Shown here: positions 34,801-46,310 of the stretch, piece after piece | How the letters are laid out: each line of letters starts with the position of its first letter | Numbering within the stretch: the stretch's first letter is position 1 | Assembly (NCBI GenBank): GCA_963682025.1 | Contig: OY821517.1 | Coordinates: forward strand, 110,807,625-110,871,624 | Length of the DNA: 64,000 nucleotides | Reading direction: 5' to 3' | Source of the DNA: Cordilura impudica | Lineage: Eukaryota > Arthropoda > Insecta > Diptera > Scathophagidae | Position numbers and translations under genes: made by a program | The notes under the pieces: generated by a model | What the model was told of the DNA's origin: nothing | What the model saw: the letters and a program-made list of their open reading frames with translations, nothing else | Databases searched by the model: none

Positions 34801-35597
34801 AGAACCCAAGAGCTATTTTTTTCAGACGTATTAAAAATGGAACGCATGTTCACTGGTATTGTAACAATTTATTGTTAAATATGTACAACAAAAACTATTT
34901 TGCAATCAGATATAGAATTTTTCTATAATAAATGAAAATAATATTTTACCTTGTATCGGCAGTTATAATCAAAAGGCATTTACATAAATCAAATTTAATT
35001 CCAACATATATAATAAAACGATAAGCTGAAGTATATAATCAAATTTGCTTGTAATTTTTGGAAAATGAATATAAGAAAAATAACAATGAAAATAATATTT
35101 TGAAAACGTTCTTACACAAAGAAATATAGTTGTTGGAAATAGGTTACCACTATAAGTAATTCCTTATTTAGCCAGACACGTTACGGTAATTCTATATATT
35201 TTAAAATACAATAGACTTTTTTTATAATATTTCTCTTAAAGTGCTATTGCACGATGTATTTTTTACATATGTACTGTCAAATTTCCCCACAAAAAAAGCT
35301 GTATACAACATATGATTCATATGAAACATTGTTATGTACAATACATGGAGAAAGTCACATGTACATTTTTATGAAAATACAGCACTGCTTGTGGCGAAAG
35401 AAAAACAGAGTAAATTATAAATTAAATATGACTTTATTTTTAACAATAAATTTTTGTAAATTCACAAATTAAATCAACTGTTGTTTATATATGCACGCGT
35501 GATAGCAAAAATTATGAATCGTATGTAAAAGAAAATTATTACAGGCATGCGGAATTTCATATGGATAAAATAGTAACAGTACATATGTAAAAAAGTA
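34801..35597. other. no gene seen
   Basis: AT-rich sequence. A 72-codon open frame at 35254-35472 has no recognisable content and lacks context. No repeat was assigned. Confidence 0.5.
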
Positions 35598-36393
35598 AGA
35601 AAATTATAGTCGGTCTAGACCGACTATATGATACCCTATACCATGCGTTTGAAGACCCTATGTCTTATGCTCAACTAATTGGATATAGAATATAAGCATA
35701 AACCAAATTTGAGTGGCATCTTTATTAATATTTTTGGCTGCAGATATGAAAAAGTTCATATCGGATGCTATGTCTATATGGGGACTAGGTCCTAAAATGG
35801 ACCGATCCTGACCATGATTGGTAAAGTCTCTTGTATTTTGCGAAAATATATACAAGCAAAATTTAAGAATAATCAGTGCAATATTTTTTTTTTATAGATT
35901 TAAGTGAAGATCGGGAAGCAGCTCTATATGGGGCCTATGACTAAGAGTTGTCCCATAGGGATCATTTTTGGACTACTGATTAATGGATGTAATAAACACA
36001 TACAAACCCAATCTGACTAAGATTTATATGATATTTTGGATCTTATGGCAATTTAAGTCGATTTCATAGGGGTCATTTGTATGGGGGCTAGGTCTGAACA
36101 TGGACCGATTCTCACCGATTTCAATACCGTTCATCCTATGGCCGATAAAAGCTTATATGCCAAATTTCATCAAAATGTATTCATATTTGCGACCTGCAGT
36201 TTGATTACAAGCTTTACATGGACACACAGACGGACGGACGGACGGACGGACGGACATCGTTAAATCGAATCAGATAGTGATTCTGATTCGATCGGTATAA
36301 TTAAAGTTGGGTCTAGGTCAAATATTTTTGGTAGTTACAAACAGCAGCACAAAGTCATTATACCCAAACCACATAGTGGTATAGGGTATAAAA
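35598..36393 (-). mobile_element. DINE-1/mini-me-like repeat, full-length
   Basis: Reverse orientation. The palindrome AGTCGGTCTAGACCGACT (35608-35625) is at the left. The body has GACCGATCCTGACCATGATT, TTTAAGTGAAGATCGGGAAG and CATTTGTATGGGGGCTAGGT. A clean (GGAC)n tract of about seven units lies at 36229-36255. The right end is ATAGTGGTATAGGGTATA. It is the best-preserved long copy and a good reference for the family. Confidence 0.85.
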
Positions 36394-37396
36394 AACATAT
36401 CGTGTAATAGCACCTTAAATCATAATTCTTATAAAAGGGAAGTACATTCGACAGCAAAATAAGTTACTTTTCAATATAGCTCTTTATACAAATTAATAAC
36501 CTAATACAATACAACATGTTTCATACTGGTATTCTTTATCATCAAATTTAAATTGGTCTCTACCCAGTTCTATTAAACCTTCCTGGGCCTGTATGATGTT
36601 ATGTGGAAAATAACAGGAAAAAATGTGAAATAGCATTGAAAATAAATTTAGTGCCATCAAAAAAGAACAAATTGTCTAGGCATACTTTTTTGCATTGGAA
36701 AATAGATTAGAATTAATGGGACTCTTATACAACTGTCTCTGCAACTAAATACTGGAAACGTTTTGGAAACAGAATAAAGTATACAAGATAAAAGCCTTAC
36801 AGTGACGGGGACAGGACGATCCATTCTAAATGCATTTGTTTACAGTAAATCGAAATGTCCACGGTAAGATTATGTGGATTTGAATATGGTGTGTGGTCTT
36901 ATTTTTATTATATTTTATGAAGGATTTCTTCAGGGAACAGCAAAAGAATATATTGCGAGAATACAATAATCACCTATAGACAATTATCAAAATACACAAA
37001 ATTAGTATAAGAGCCTAAATGAAAACGGGAACATTAATGCATTAACTAAGACCTGGAACATGGTCTATATATTCCATATTTGTATGTGCTACTAAATTTT
37101 TTTTATCATGTAATATTTATCTTATCATTTTATTGACTTTAATTTCTTATCTAGAAATAAGCAAATTAATAATTTCATGCTTTTACGGGGTTTAATACAC
37201 TTTCGAAATTGGTTACCGTGATAAATTGTTGTTACAATCAGTTAAATATCTATAAATTCAATTTCATCAACTATATGTTGGAATTAATGCAATCGAATAT
37301 ATTTCAAAATTTAATTGTCGAAGCATTTTATACGTTTACAATAAAATAATGTAATAGCACTTGCCTCTATGAATCCGTTCTTTGTATATATATATA
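36394..37396. other. no gene seen
   Basis: AT-rich sequence between a DINE copy and the composite element. I see nothing coding or repeated in it. Confidence 0.5.
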
Positions 37397-37968
37397 CCAA
37401 CTTTTGAAACCGATGTCTTCCGATCGGGATTTGCACCAAGGTTAGTCCTATTGGATAGTAGTTTAGACACAATTTTTCAATAAGATCGGTCCAGATCTCT
37501 CTGAGTTAGAGGGGATCTAAATTTGACATTTTGGCCAAACAGGTGTTTCTTCTCATCCATGTAACTTATTAGCTATTGTTCTTAGAAAATTTTCCCCCAA
37601 ACAGTTTAGATAGCTGTTTCCTCAATATTTCGGAAAAAAATACTTTAAAAAAAAAAAAAAAATTATACTTTTTTTTTTTTGCTAAATTAAAGCATTTTTT
37701 GCATTTATTTTCAAAAAGGGCATTTTTTTTCATAAGAAAGCTTAGGATTTTTCCTTTAAGAGCTTTTTGGTCGCTTAGTGGGATGGGGGTGGGATATCTA
37801 TCAAAATAAATGTTTTGTAACTCAAGACAATGGTTTTTCAATTTTTCACAAATGCACTATTTTGAATTTTTTCCTATACGTATGAAAAACCTTACAAATA
37901 AAGCTTATACTGAGAAACTAGACAAACTGACCTTTACGAAGGTATGTAACATATGTAACATACCTTCG
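37397..37968 (+). repeat. left long terminal inverted repeat
   Basis: Matches the right arm (41928-41514, inverted) over about 420 bp, with a few percent divergence and one insertion at about 37576-37725. At its inner edge lies an imperfect palindrome, CGAAGGTATGTAACAT with ATGTAACATACCTTCG (37938-37969). The right arm has a shorter version, GAAGGTATGTAACATACCTAA read inverted. Confidence 0.85.
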
Positions 37969-38395
37969 TAACATAAGAGAAGAGAATTGTTCTCTGTAAT
38001 CTGGAAGAGTTATTTGCAACATTTCAATCTGAACATGAGGATGTTAAAATTGGCTTCACGAAATTTACCCAAACGAGGCCAAAGCATTGCGTTTTGGCAG
38101 GAAGCAGCGGAACTCACACAGTATGCGTTTGCATTTACCATGAAAATGTTAAACTGATGTTGAAGGAAATCAACTTAAAGTATTTAACAGATGATTCGGC
38201 AGAAGATTTATACGATTACCGCGATTGCCTTAAATTGACTATGTGTCCTAATGCAACAAATTCTTGCCACTTAGGTGAATGTACCAATTTCCCGAAAACC
38301 ACATTCATCAAAGAAAATTTAATCAACTCTTTAGATCGAGAATATATAGAGGAGGTCAAATTTGATTCTTGGATTCAGACTGACAGATGCGCATT

Positions 38396-39140
38396 GAAAA
38401 CAGAGGAACAGTGGGAAAGTATTTCCAAAGTGCTAAAGCTGTTGGCCCACCGAAAAGAACTGGTGATGAGTGGCAAAAGGTACAGTAAATTAGCCGTGTT
38501 TTACAAAAATATGTTGTATGGCAAAGTTATTCTTACAGGTTTGGCGGGACTTAAAATTTAAAGTAAAAAAAAAATTGATTACGAACAAATCCGAGTGTAA
38601 GGCTACTGGAGGCGGCATATTTACGCAGCTGACACTCAGCCCCTTGGAGGGTGCCGTTCATGGAGCCACACGTCAAAGCCAAAACACAGAACACGAGATT
38701 CTAGAAATAGCAGAAGAAATGACTGACAGTGTTTATTTGGATTTGACAAATGAGATAACATCACCTCAAAGTGCAAGTCGAAAATTGGATTCTGCAACCA
38801 CTTCTACGCGAAATGAAACCCCTTTAAAAAGAAAGTTAATTTGTTCTACGCCAAAAAAAAACAAAATTCTAACGGCAACTATGAATTACTTAAAAAGCAT
38901 AGTAATGAGCAGGCAAAGCTATTGACGGACAAAACGAATTGTATGTCGTCAGTAAAACGTAGCCTAAGAGACATGAATAAGTTTCACAAGCAATTATTGG
39001 ATATAGAAGAAAAGAACTTAAAATTAACAACAGAAAGAAGTGAAAGAGAAAAAGAGATGCATGAGGCTGAACTAAAAATTAAAAAAATTAGTTTGTCCAT
39101 CAAGGAGAAGGAGCTTCAGCTACTAAACAGCAATATTTGA
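38396..39140 (+). pseudogene. Myb/SANT-like DNA-binding protein of a Harbinger element, N-terminally truncated
   Basis: Read through three frames: EEQWESISKVLKLL, then LQVWRDLKFKVKKKLITNKS and ATGGGIFTQLTLSPLEGAV, the last helix and linker of the Myb_DNA-bind_5-type domain that accompanies PIF/Harbinger transposases. A Ser/Thr-rich linker follows (EITSPQSASRKLDSATTSTR). The C-terminal coiled coil is QLLDIEEKNLKLTTERSERE ... KIKKISLSIKEKELQLLNSN, ending at a stop at 39140. The first Myb helix is mostly missing and frame changes occur near 38540 and 38900. In intact elements this protein imports the transposase and binds subterminal DNA. Convergent with the transposase gene at 39239-40312. Confidence 0.65.
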
Positions 39141-39238
39141 GTAAAAATTAATTCTGTTTTCGTTATGTTTTTGTTTATTACATAATTTAATTTGTTATTT
39201 GTTTTAATAAAAAAATGAATTAAGAGGCTGAGTTTAAA

Positions 39239-40312
39239 TTAGAGAAAACTTTGTTTTATTAGTTCTCTTATTTGAAATGCCTCAGAACTTTGCATAATTT
39301 CAGCGTCGGTATGCGTCACAATATCGTTTTGGTTGTTTTGCGTTTCCTCATATGTAGTGTCCAATCCATATTCAATATATATATTGTTAAGTGCAGCGCA
39401 AACATTGACAACTTTAATTGCTTTTGCCGGTGTAGTGAAGTTTACGTGCGCCAAGAAGACAGCGAAATCGGTTTTTTAACACACCAATGCTTCTTTCAAT
39501 TATATTTCTCGCCTTAGCATGTTTTAAATTAAAATTAGCCTCTGCACTTCCTGGGACAGTTGAGTGATATGGCGTCATCAAATATGGCTCAAGAGGATAG
39601 CCTGTATCACCTGACGAAAAAGTTAAATTACTAAATGTCATCTAAATTAACCTTAAAATGTTACCTAACAGCCAGGTATTACGGTCACCAGCATTATATC
39701 GTTCTTGTAATTCTTTTCTTGCCTGACTAACGTTCCAGATTAATGAATCGTGACAAGAACCTGCGTATCGGGCATCCAAAAACCGTATTCCCATTTTATG
39801 GTCACAAATCTATGTTGATGTGAAATGTCTATGAATATAATATACAACGAAAATATATTACAAACTTGCAATCATAGCATTTAAGCTAAAATATCCTTTA
39901 AGATTGAAGTACAGATGCTGGTCTTCTTTCTTTGGGGCCAAAATTTTTATATGTGTTTCATCCACACATCCAATAATGCCAGGAAAATCCGTTTGTTCAA
40001 AAAAATGTAGTTTGGCTTCAGTTTTTTTCATCCTCTGTCATATCAAACTTTATCCATTGTGGACAAACTGTCATTTCCATGACATGCAGTTTCAGACAGA
40101 ATCTTCGATACTACTGGCTGTGATAGTCCCAGGTTGAAATCATTTCCTACACTCAGCTGGTATGAGCCCTGGGCTAAAAAGCGTAATGTTGCAGCCAATT
40201 TGATGGTGTTCGGAATAAATGTTGACCTGACCCCGCTTTTCAAATGAGGTCCTATTGTCTCGAGCACATGCCAAAATGCTGCTTTGTTTAGCCGAAGATA
40301 GCTTTTAAACCT
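39239..40312 (-). pseudogene. Harbinger (HARBI1-like) transposase, degraded
   Basis: In sense order on the minus strand: KRFKSYLRLNKAAFWHVLET; LAATLRFLAQGSYQLSVGND and LSQPVVSKILSET (helical DNA-binding part); CPQWIKFDMTEDEK; DFPGIIGCVDETHIKI with the first catalytic Asp; KKEDQHLYFNLKGYFSLNAM; RFLDARYAGSCHDSLIW with the second Asp; NAGDRNTWLLGN; then, after a possible 50-nt intron with a GTAACA donor and CAG acceptor near 39615, GDTGYPLEPYLMTPY and HAKARNIIERSIGVLKNRFR with the catalytic Glu. Frame breaks lie near 40090, 40030 and 39430. The DDE residues survive but the N-terminal approximately 60-100 residues are absent. The open frame continues upstream to 40408 only by reading antisense through the outer ORF. 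Confidence 0.85.
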
Positions 40313-41513
40313 TTTAAATGTGGATGATTTTATGGAAGAAATGTGTACAGGATTGCTAAACTTGAGATCCCATGACTTTTTAGTCAAAGAGCAATGGTTA
40401 TTCTTCAAGTATTTGAAGATGCATTTGAAGTCAGGTGAAGTCGTTATTTCATATGATTTTGCAGAAAACGATAAATATGTACTTCAGGATGCCATACAAA
40501 CATTCCACTTCAGTAACGACCAAGCAACTATATTCACAGTAGTTATTTACTACATGAAAGATAAAAAACTGGAACACAAAAGTATGGCAATCATATCCGA
40601 CGATTTAAAACATGATACCGTTGCAGTTTATGTGTACCAGAAGATAATACTAAAATATCTAAAATCTAAATTTACAGTAAAGAAGGTATGCTACGTTTCG
40701 TCAACATTTTAAAAACAAAAGTAGCTTCGCAAATCTTATGGCCCATGAAAAAGATTTTGGAATGCCAGCTGATTGGCATTTTCATCCTACTGCTCATGGT
40801 AAAGGAGCATATGATGCTATTGGAGCAAACCTTAAAATAAATGCAGCGAATTATAGCCTCCAGTGCTCTCATCAAGATCGCATCTTAGATACGACTGCTT
40901 TATTCCATTGGGAAAAGAATTATTGTAAAGAAACTAAAATAGTCTTTAGTAGCAAAGAAGATCATCAGGAAACATTGAAAAAACTGAAGAGCAGATTCGA
41001 TGCTGCGGTAACAATCGATGACACCGCCCAATACAATGCTTATATACAGCTTGTCGGTGGAAGACTCAAGTTGTAAAAGTTTTCTGCCTCTATTCAATGC
41101 GATTTCTTTCCAAAGCCAACAAATAAACCTGCAGCGAAATCAACAGCTTAACCTAGTAACGCCAAGAAAGGATTGACAAAAAAACGCAGTAAATAAAGGC
41201 GACAAAAAAGCTGGATTAAAGACTGGGTATTTAACAATTTACAAGATTTAAATACTTCATCAACTACAATAAATTAAGTATAAAAATAGTTATGATATAA
41301 ATGGATGTAATGTAATTAAGATTAAATTTTATTAAATTATTTATCTTTTTATTTTTAATATTATTATTATTATATATTAATTTAATTATTATTACAAATA
41401 AATAAAAAATAATAATTTTTCAACATTTCTATAGAAAAAAGTGATTTTTATCCTGAGGTTAACATATTCTGGGTATTACAGTATCGTGGGTATGAAATTT
41501 TAGTTAGGTATGT

Positions 41514-41928
41514 TACATACCTTCGGCAAGGTTAATTTGTCTAGTTTCTCAGCATAAGTTTTATTTGTAAGGTTTTACACACAAATAGGAAAAAATTAAA
41601 AATAGTGCATTTGTGAAAAATTGAAAAACCGTTGTTTTGAGTTACAAAACATTTATTTTGATAGATATCCCACTCCCATCCCACTAAGCGACCAAAAAGC
41701 TCTTAAAGGAAAAATCCTAAGCTTTCTTATGAAAAAAAGGACAATAGGTAATGAGTTACAGGGATGAGAAAAACACCTGTTTGGCCAAAATGTCAAATTT
41801 TGATCCCCTCTAACTCAGAGAGATCTTGACCGATCTTGTTGAAAAATTGTGTCTAAACTACTATCCAATAGGACTAACCTTGGTGCAAATTTCATCCCGA
41901 TCGGAAGACATCGGTTTCAAAAGTTGGT
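41514..41928 (-). repeat. right long terminal inverted repeat
   Basis: Mirror of 37397-37968 without the A/T-rich insertion. Ends ...CATCGGTTTCAAAAGTTGGT at 41928, beyond which the two flanks differ. Confidence 0.85.
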
Positions 41929-44220
41929 GCATTTGACATGAAACCCCCATATATAAAATTATTAGTGAATATACATTTGCATATAGTGCATTAAAGGAGA
42001 TCACAAGATTGGGTTACCTATATACAATGGTCATTAGAGCAATAAAATATGAAAAAAAAAAAACAGTAACTTCGCAAATAGTTTAATAGTAAAGAAAAGC
42101 TTCACAGGCTCGAGTAGTTAAATTGGATCATATTTTTATGATCCAAAATCCTTGGTTTCTATTCTTCACTTCTAATATCCTGTTTCATGGGAGCTTAAGT
42201 GGTCCTTCCTCTTTATTGTGTTTATTTTCTTAATAACAATTATCGATATTAAATGAAATTTGAATTTTTTTCATTAACAAAGTTGTACCATAGATGTTCT
42301 GGTAATAATGTTATGACAACTATAATGATGTTTTCAATATATTGCTAAAAAAATAATCAATTACACAAGATGTTTTCTTTTAAAGTTTAATTGCTAGACG
42401 ATGAATGCATATTATGGGAATAGCATCTTAATCTAATTATCCTGTAAGATATTATTCATTTTAGTATCTTTTTTGAAAATTTTATAAAAAATAACCGTAA
42501 TTAAGAAAATAGTTATATATTTTAAATGGCTACCCATATTTTTCACAGTCAGTTTATAAAACCTTAATTCAGCCAAATTTGATAATATATCCAATCGAAT
42601 TTATCTAAAACTCATGTCTCAAACTAAGGCATGTATTCTGAATAATAAACTTCGGTAAGCACAACAGAAGAATATTATAGTACATGCAATTATGAAAGGG
42701 GTTTGCCACAAAATCGGTAGCAACAACAAACCCAGTTTCTTCTGATATCCTAACCAAAAGAGAAGCTGTCTTTTTAAAGTGCTGCGGTTTGCATGGCACA
42801 AAAAAAGAGAAAGGAAACCTAGATATATTTTATGATATTCACCAAAACAAATCGCCTAGAGCGATAACCATGCGTGAACAGAACCTTTTTTTAAAAAGTC
42901 TCTTAAATTGTATTTTTATGAATTAAAAAACAATACGAAGCTGCTCATTTTGTAGAATATTTTTTTCTTTTTTTTTGGTTTTTTTTAACATCCATGAGTT
43001 CCTTCATTCTGCATTAACACATTATGAAGTCTGGCCACAGATTTGAGATAACAGATTTTCATGTAATTTATTGATGTTTTTTGTAGTATATTTTTGAAAA
43101 CTGAAACAACTTCCTAATTTTCGTGGACTTTTAAATTCCAAAATGTCATTGAAAAATAGTAAGTGATAAACTGTAAATAAAAGCACAGTCAATATGTGTC
43201 CAACGACGAAGCTCGAACTAAATCGAAAAGTAATTCGTTTTTTGGATACTCACAACGTTTACATAATTTTGATCGCAAATATTTAAGTTTCAGGTCAGAG
43301 GTTTTCATTTTAACTGACAACAAATATCGTAGAAATGTTTAAATATTTAAGTATATCACCATCATTCATTGTTTGTGATTAATCTAAAAATATATATATA
43401 TATTAAATTATCAGTTATAATAACAGAACTGGTGTTGCCATTTCCACAGCTTTATATGTTTCTTTTGAAAGATTTTTGAGGAAGCGAATATATAGATTTT
43501 CTCAATTTCTGTTTTTAAATTAATTTAATTTATTAGTCAATGGATGAATCCTTACACACTATTTCACAACAGCAAAGTGACAAACTTAATGTATGGGTAT
43601 TTCCATGCAAAGGTCAACCTTAAGTCAAATTTAAAAATTTTTATTTCTATAATTTGTTTTCATTTCTATTTATTTTTGATTCTATTGTTTTCCATTAAGA
43701 AGGGAAAAATGCAATTAAGTAGTTCTAAAAATAAAGGCAGTGTCATGTCTGTCATATTACAAAATACTACTTTTTACTATAACTAATTTTAGAATTAATG
43801 TTTTTTTATATGCTTTATATTAAATATTAACAACTTTTTCTTATTTTTCATACAAGATTTTCATAAGATATTTTCCGTGTTTTACTACCATCCTCAAAAA
43901 TGATGTCTGTTTGTTGTCATATCTGTCACGGCTGCTTTTTAATTCCAATTATTAATAGCAATAATGCTTTCTCAATTTTTCTATTGGTAACAATGAAAAA
44001 CTTTTACTTATGAACAATAAAAAGCTTTAACTGTACAATATCGGATTATATTGCATTTACATCTAAGCAAAATCTAGTATATGTGAGATTTCGAACCGCT
44101 CAATACTTTTTTTATTTTATTAAAAATGTTGAACAAATCGTTAAATGTTTGCACTCACTTAAATTTATGATGATATGAGTTTTTCGATGATGTCTTTATT
44201 TTGATCAAATTTGACTTCAG
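41929..44220. other. no gene seen
   Basis: AT-rich sequence. A minus-strand open frame at 42799-42605 (HFKKTASLLVRISEETGFVV) is less AT-biased than the rest, but no splice sites or family were recognised. The remainder holds nothing I can support. Confidence 0.45.
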
Positions 44221-44270
44221 GTAATGTGGAACGGTATTCCACATTACCCGCCTAGTGTGTTCCACATTAC
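44221..44270. repeat. hairpin with triplicated GTTCCACATTAC motif
   Basis: GTAATGTGGAA (44221-44231), five bases, then TTCCACATTAC (44237-44247) form a perfect 11-bp stem. GTTCCACATTAC recurs at 44259-44270 and a relative, TGCACATTACCCGAACTTAC, at 44457-44476. Possibly the ends of a small mobile element at about 44210-44480; the function is unknown. Confidence 0.55.
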
Positions 44271-44609
44271 ACTCCAGTTTTGAAAATGACGATTTTTGAG
44301 GTACCTGCACATTTTCTTACGTAAAATTTCTAAATATTAACTAATTCAAATTTTCTCTTAACCCCATATGGGCTAATGAATTTGGAAGAGATTAATAACA
44401 AATTCGTGAATATCACGTTGTTACTTTGGCAGAAAAATGAAAAAATAAGAGTAGTGGTGCACATTACCCGAACTTACTCTACTGTGTTTTTTTAATACTG
44501 TAGTAGAAAATTAAAACGCAGTGACTGAAAAATTGACATTTAAGAACAAAAAAGCAAACAAGTTGAATAAAAAGGAAATAAAATATTAATTATTAATAAA
44601 AAAAATATA

Positions 44610-46310
44610 TATTTATTTTTTTTTATTTATTTAATTTCTTATCCCACTCAACAAGATATGTAATCTTCAAACAGAGCATGTTCTAATGTATAGTAACTTG
44701 AATTATGATGTACAATGGAACTTAAAGTTATTATCTCAATATTTAAATTTAATAAAGAAGAATTAAAAAAAACTGACGTTAAATATGAATATTAATCATT
44801 AAAAATATAAATATTTAGATAAGTAAGAAAAAATTAAATAAATATTAAAAAATTAATTTAAAAAAAAAAAACAATAGAAAAAGAGAAGAGAAAAATAAGT
44901 TAATAAATAAATATTTATATATTAACTTACAAGCTATATTGACAATTGTTAATTTTATGTAATGAAGAGGATCTGCTAAAACAACAATTCCTATTTGTAT
45001 CGCTCGAAAATTATTTTCTTAAAAAGTGAGGCGTTGCTAACTTCCTTAATTGTAGAGGATAAACTATTCCAAAGACGTACCGCAAATATTAAAAACTGCC
45101 AATCAGATACCAAAGTATGGTGCCGCAATTGTATTAAATTAGTGATTTTATTTTTAGTAGGTCACCAAAATTGACCCCATAGATTGTCTTTTTAAACAGT
45201 ACATTTAACAAATGCTAATGTCTTTTTTCGCAAAATTTCTATTTCAGCTTGTGCTTTTTCATTCTTGATGCATATTGTAATAATAGAATACATATTTCCA
45301 TTTTCCCATTGCTTTGAATATTTGTGGTATTTCTAGTTCATATGATTTATTTTAATCAGCTGTTTATTGTAGTGGAAACAAAATCTCACAAAATGTAAAA
45401 AAAGTTATATGTAAACGATATAGATTTTGAAATAAATTTCAAATAAAATCTACTACATTTTCCTTAAATGTAAGATCACTGAATGTCTTGTCAGTCACTA
45501 TGGAGTTAGCCCTACGAAAGTAATTGCGAGTTCAAGTATATTAATAAGTTATATTTTATGACATTTAGTGGCAACGAAAAATCCATGTATTGATATAGGT
45601 AAGAGCATAGTTTGAGTGAAATTTTAAAATTAAATGGCTCAAATGTCTTACAAGACGATGAGGCACATTAAAATACATGTTATTTCCAAGCTGACGTCAC
45701 TTCGAATAAGATAATCATAAACGAACCTTTCAGCATGATTTTACGACTTTTTAATATCGACAATTTTATTAACCAAAGCATTTTCCTGCACGATGGCAAA
45801 CTGACTGTAGCATTCCAGAATAAACTACGAAAAGAAGTTGAAATTTCATATTCCAGAATCGGTATTAATAGAGTAGTAAATAACTGTTTAGTGATATAGG
45901 GACCGACAAATCCCTTGGCCTAACATTTGATTAAAGCGATAACTTATCTTGCCTTATTGACAGTAAAGTTACCTGTGGTACAAAATTAAGTCTTGGATCA
46001 ACTAGTATACCACGATGAAGAAATGTATCGACCAATTCTAGTTCCAGTGAATGAGTAACATTGATGGGATAGTTATTTAAAAAAACATATGAATTTAAAC
46101 TGTATTTTTAATTAAGATTTATTAAGTTCTGATTGCAACACGAAAATCAGTTTTGTGGAAATTTTATTGAAGAAAGCCATTATTCTATATACTCATTATA
46201 GCAGTAAAAAATGTTCACATTATCATCAGCGTATAAAAGAATATTGCTGAAGTTAAAAACCTTGAGGAAATCGTTTTTATAAAAAAGTAAAACGAGAGAC
46301 CGTTTCAAAT
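44610..46310 (-). pseudogene. heavily decayed jockey/CR1-type LINE
   Basis: The left end repeats the 3' sequence of the LINE at 2406: T/ATTT-rich tail, then CAACAAGATATGTAATCTTC and CAGAGCATG. At 45055-45135 the segment AAACTATTCCAAAGACGTAC...AAAACTGCCAATCAGATACC is the decayed counterpart of 2770-2850 (HAARLWNGLPS, LVSEWQFF in sense). From about 45950 to 46310, scattered RT thumb homology (LDPRLNF-like, related to 25788-26460) continues. No open frame of note survives. It may be two overlapping fossils. Confidence 0.6.

Larger units (their letters stand above)
37975..41076 (+). pseudogene. unclassified DDE-transposase-like ORF, split in two
   Basis: The first half (37975-38395) reads EKRIVLCNLEELFATFQSEH, KIGFTKFTQTRPKHCVLAGS, GTHTVCVCIYHENVKLMLKE and ends near WIQTDRCALKT. 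The second half (40317-41076) reads VDDFMEEMCTGLLNLRSHDF, GEVVISYDFAENDKYVLQDA, KSMAIISDDLKHDTVAVYVY, a break near 40700, then QHFKNKSSFANLMAHEKDFG and WHFHPTAHGKGAYDAIGAN. I recognise the halves as one protein type common in arthropod and cnidarian genomes as repeated, transposon-borne genes. Acidic DFAEN and ISDD motifs, and a conserved HGKG, suggest an RNase H-like nuclease fold. The superfamily name is not certain to me. The break near 40700 appears to remove a residue group expected to contain an Asp. There is no N-terminal Met in frame: a stop lies right at the inner edge of the left arm. Confidence 0.6.
37397..41928. mobile_element. composite DNA element with long terminal inverted repeats
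   Basis: A 4.5-kb unit is bounded by inverted arms 37397-37968 and 41514-41928. Both begin ACCAACTTTTGAAACCGATG (inverted on the right) and share long near-identical runs, for example TTAGTCCTATTGGATAGTAG, TTTAAGAGCTTTTTGGTCGC and GAGAAACTAGACAAA. The left arm carries about 150 extra bases of A/T-rich sequence. Inside are two halves of one transposase-like ORF (37975-38395, 40317-41076, plus strand). Between them sits a fragment with a Myb-like gene and a Harbinger transposase. I could not find a target-site duplication. Confidence 0.8.

Noticed and set aside
36229..36255. GGAC array considered as a CRISPR-like or regulatory array
   Set aside because: A simple tetranucleotide microsatellite inside a dispersed repeat; no spacers.
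33900..36263. Several 60-95-codon open frames
   Set aside because: They lie in non-coding DINE repeats and are not kept in frame between copies.
42605..42799. Minus-strand frame HFKKTASLLVRISEETGFVV as possible exon
   Set aside because: No acceptor or donor and no family; a second frame is open over the same bases.
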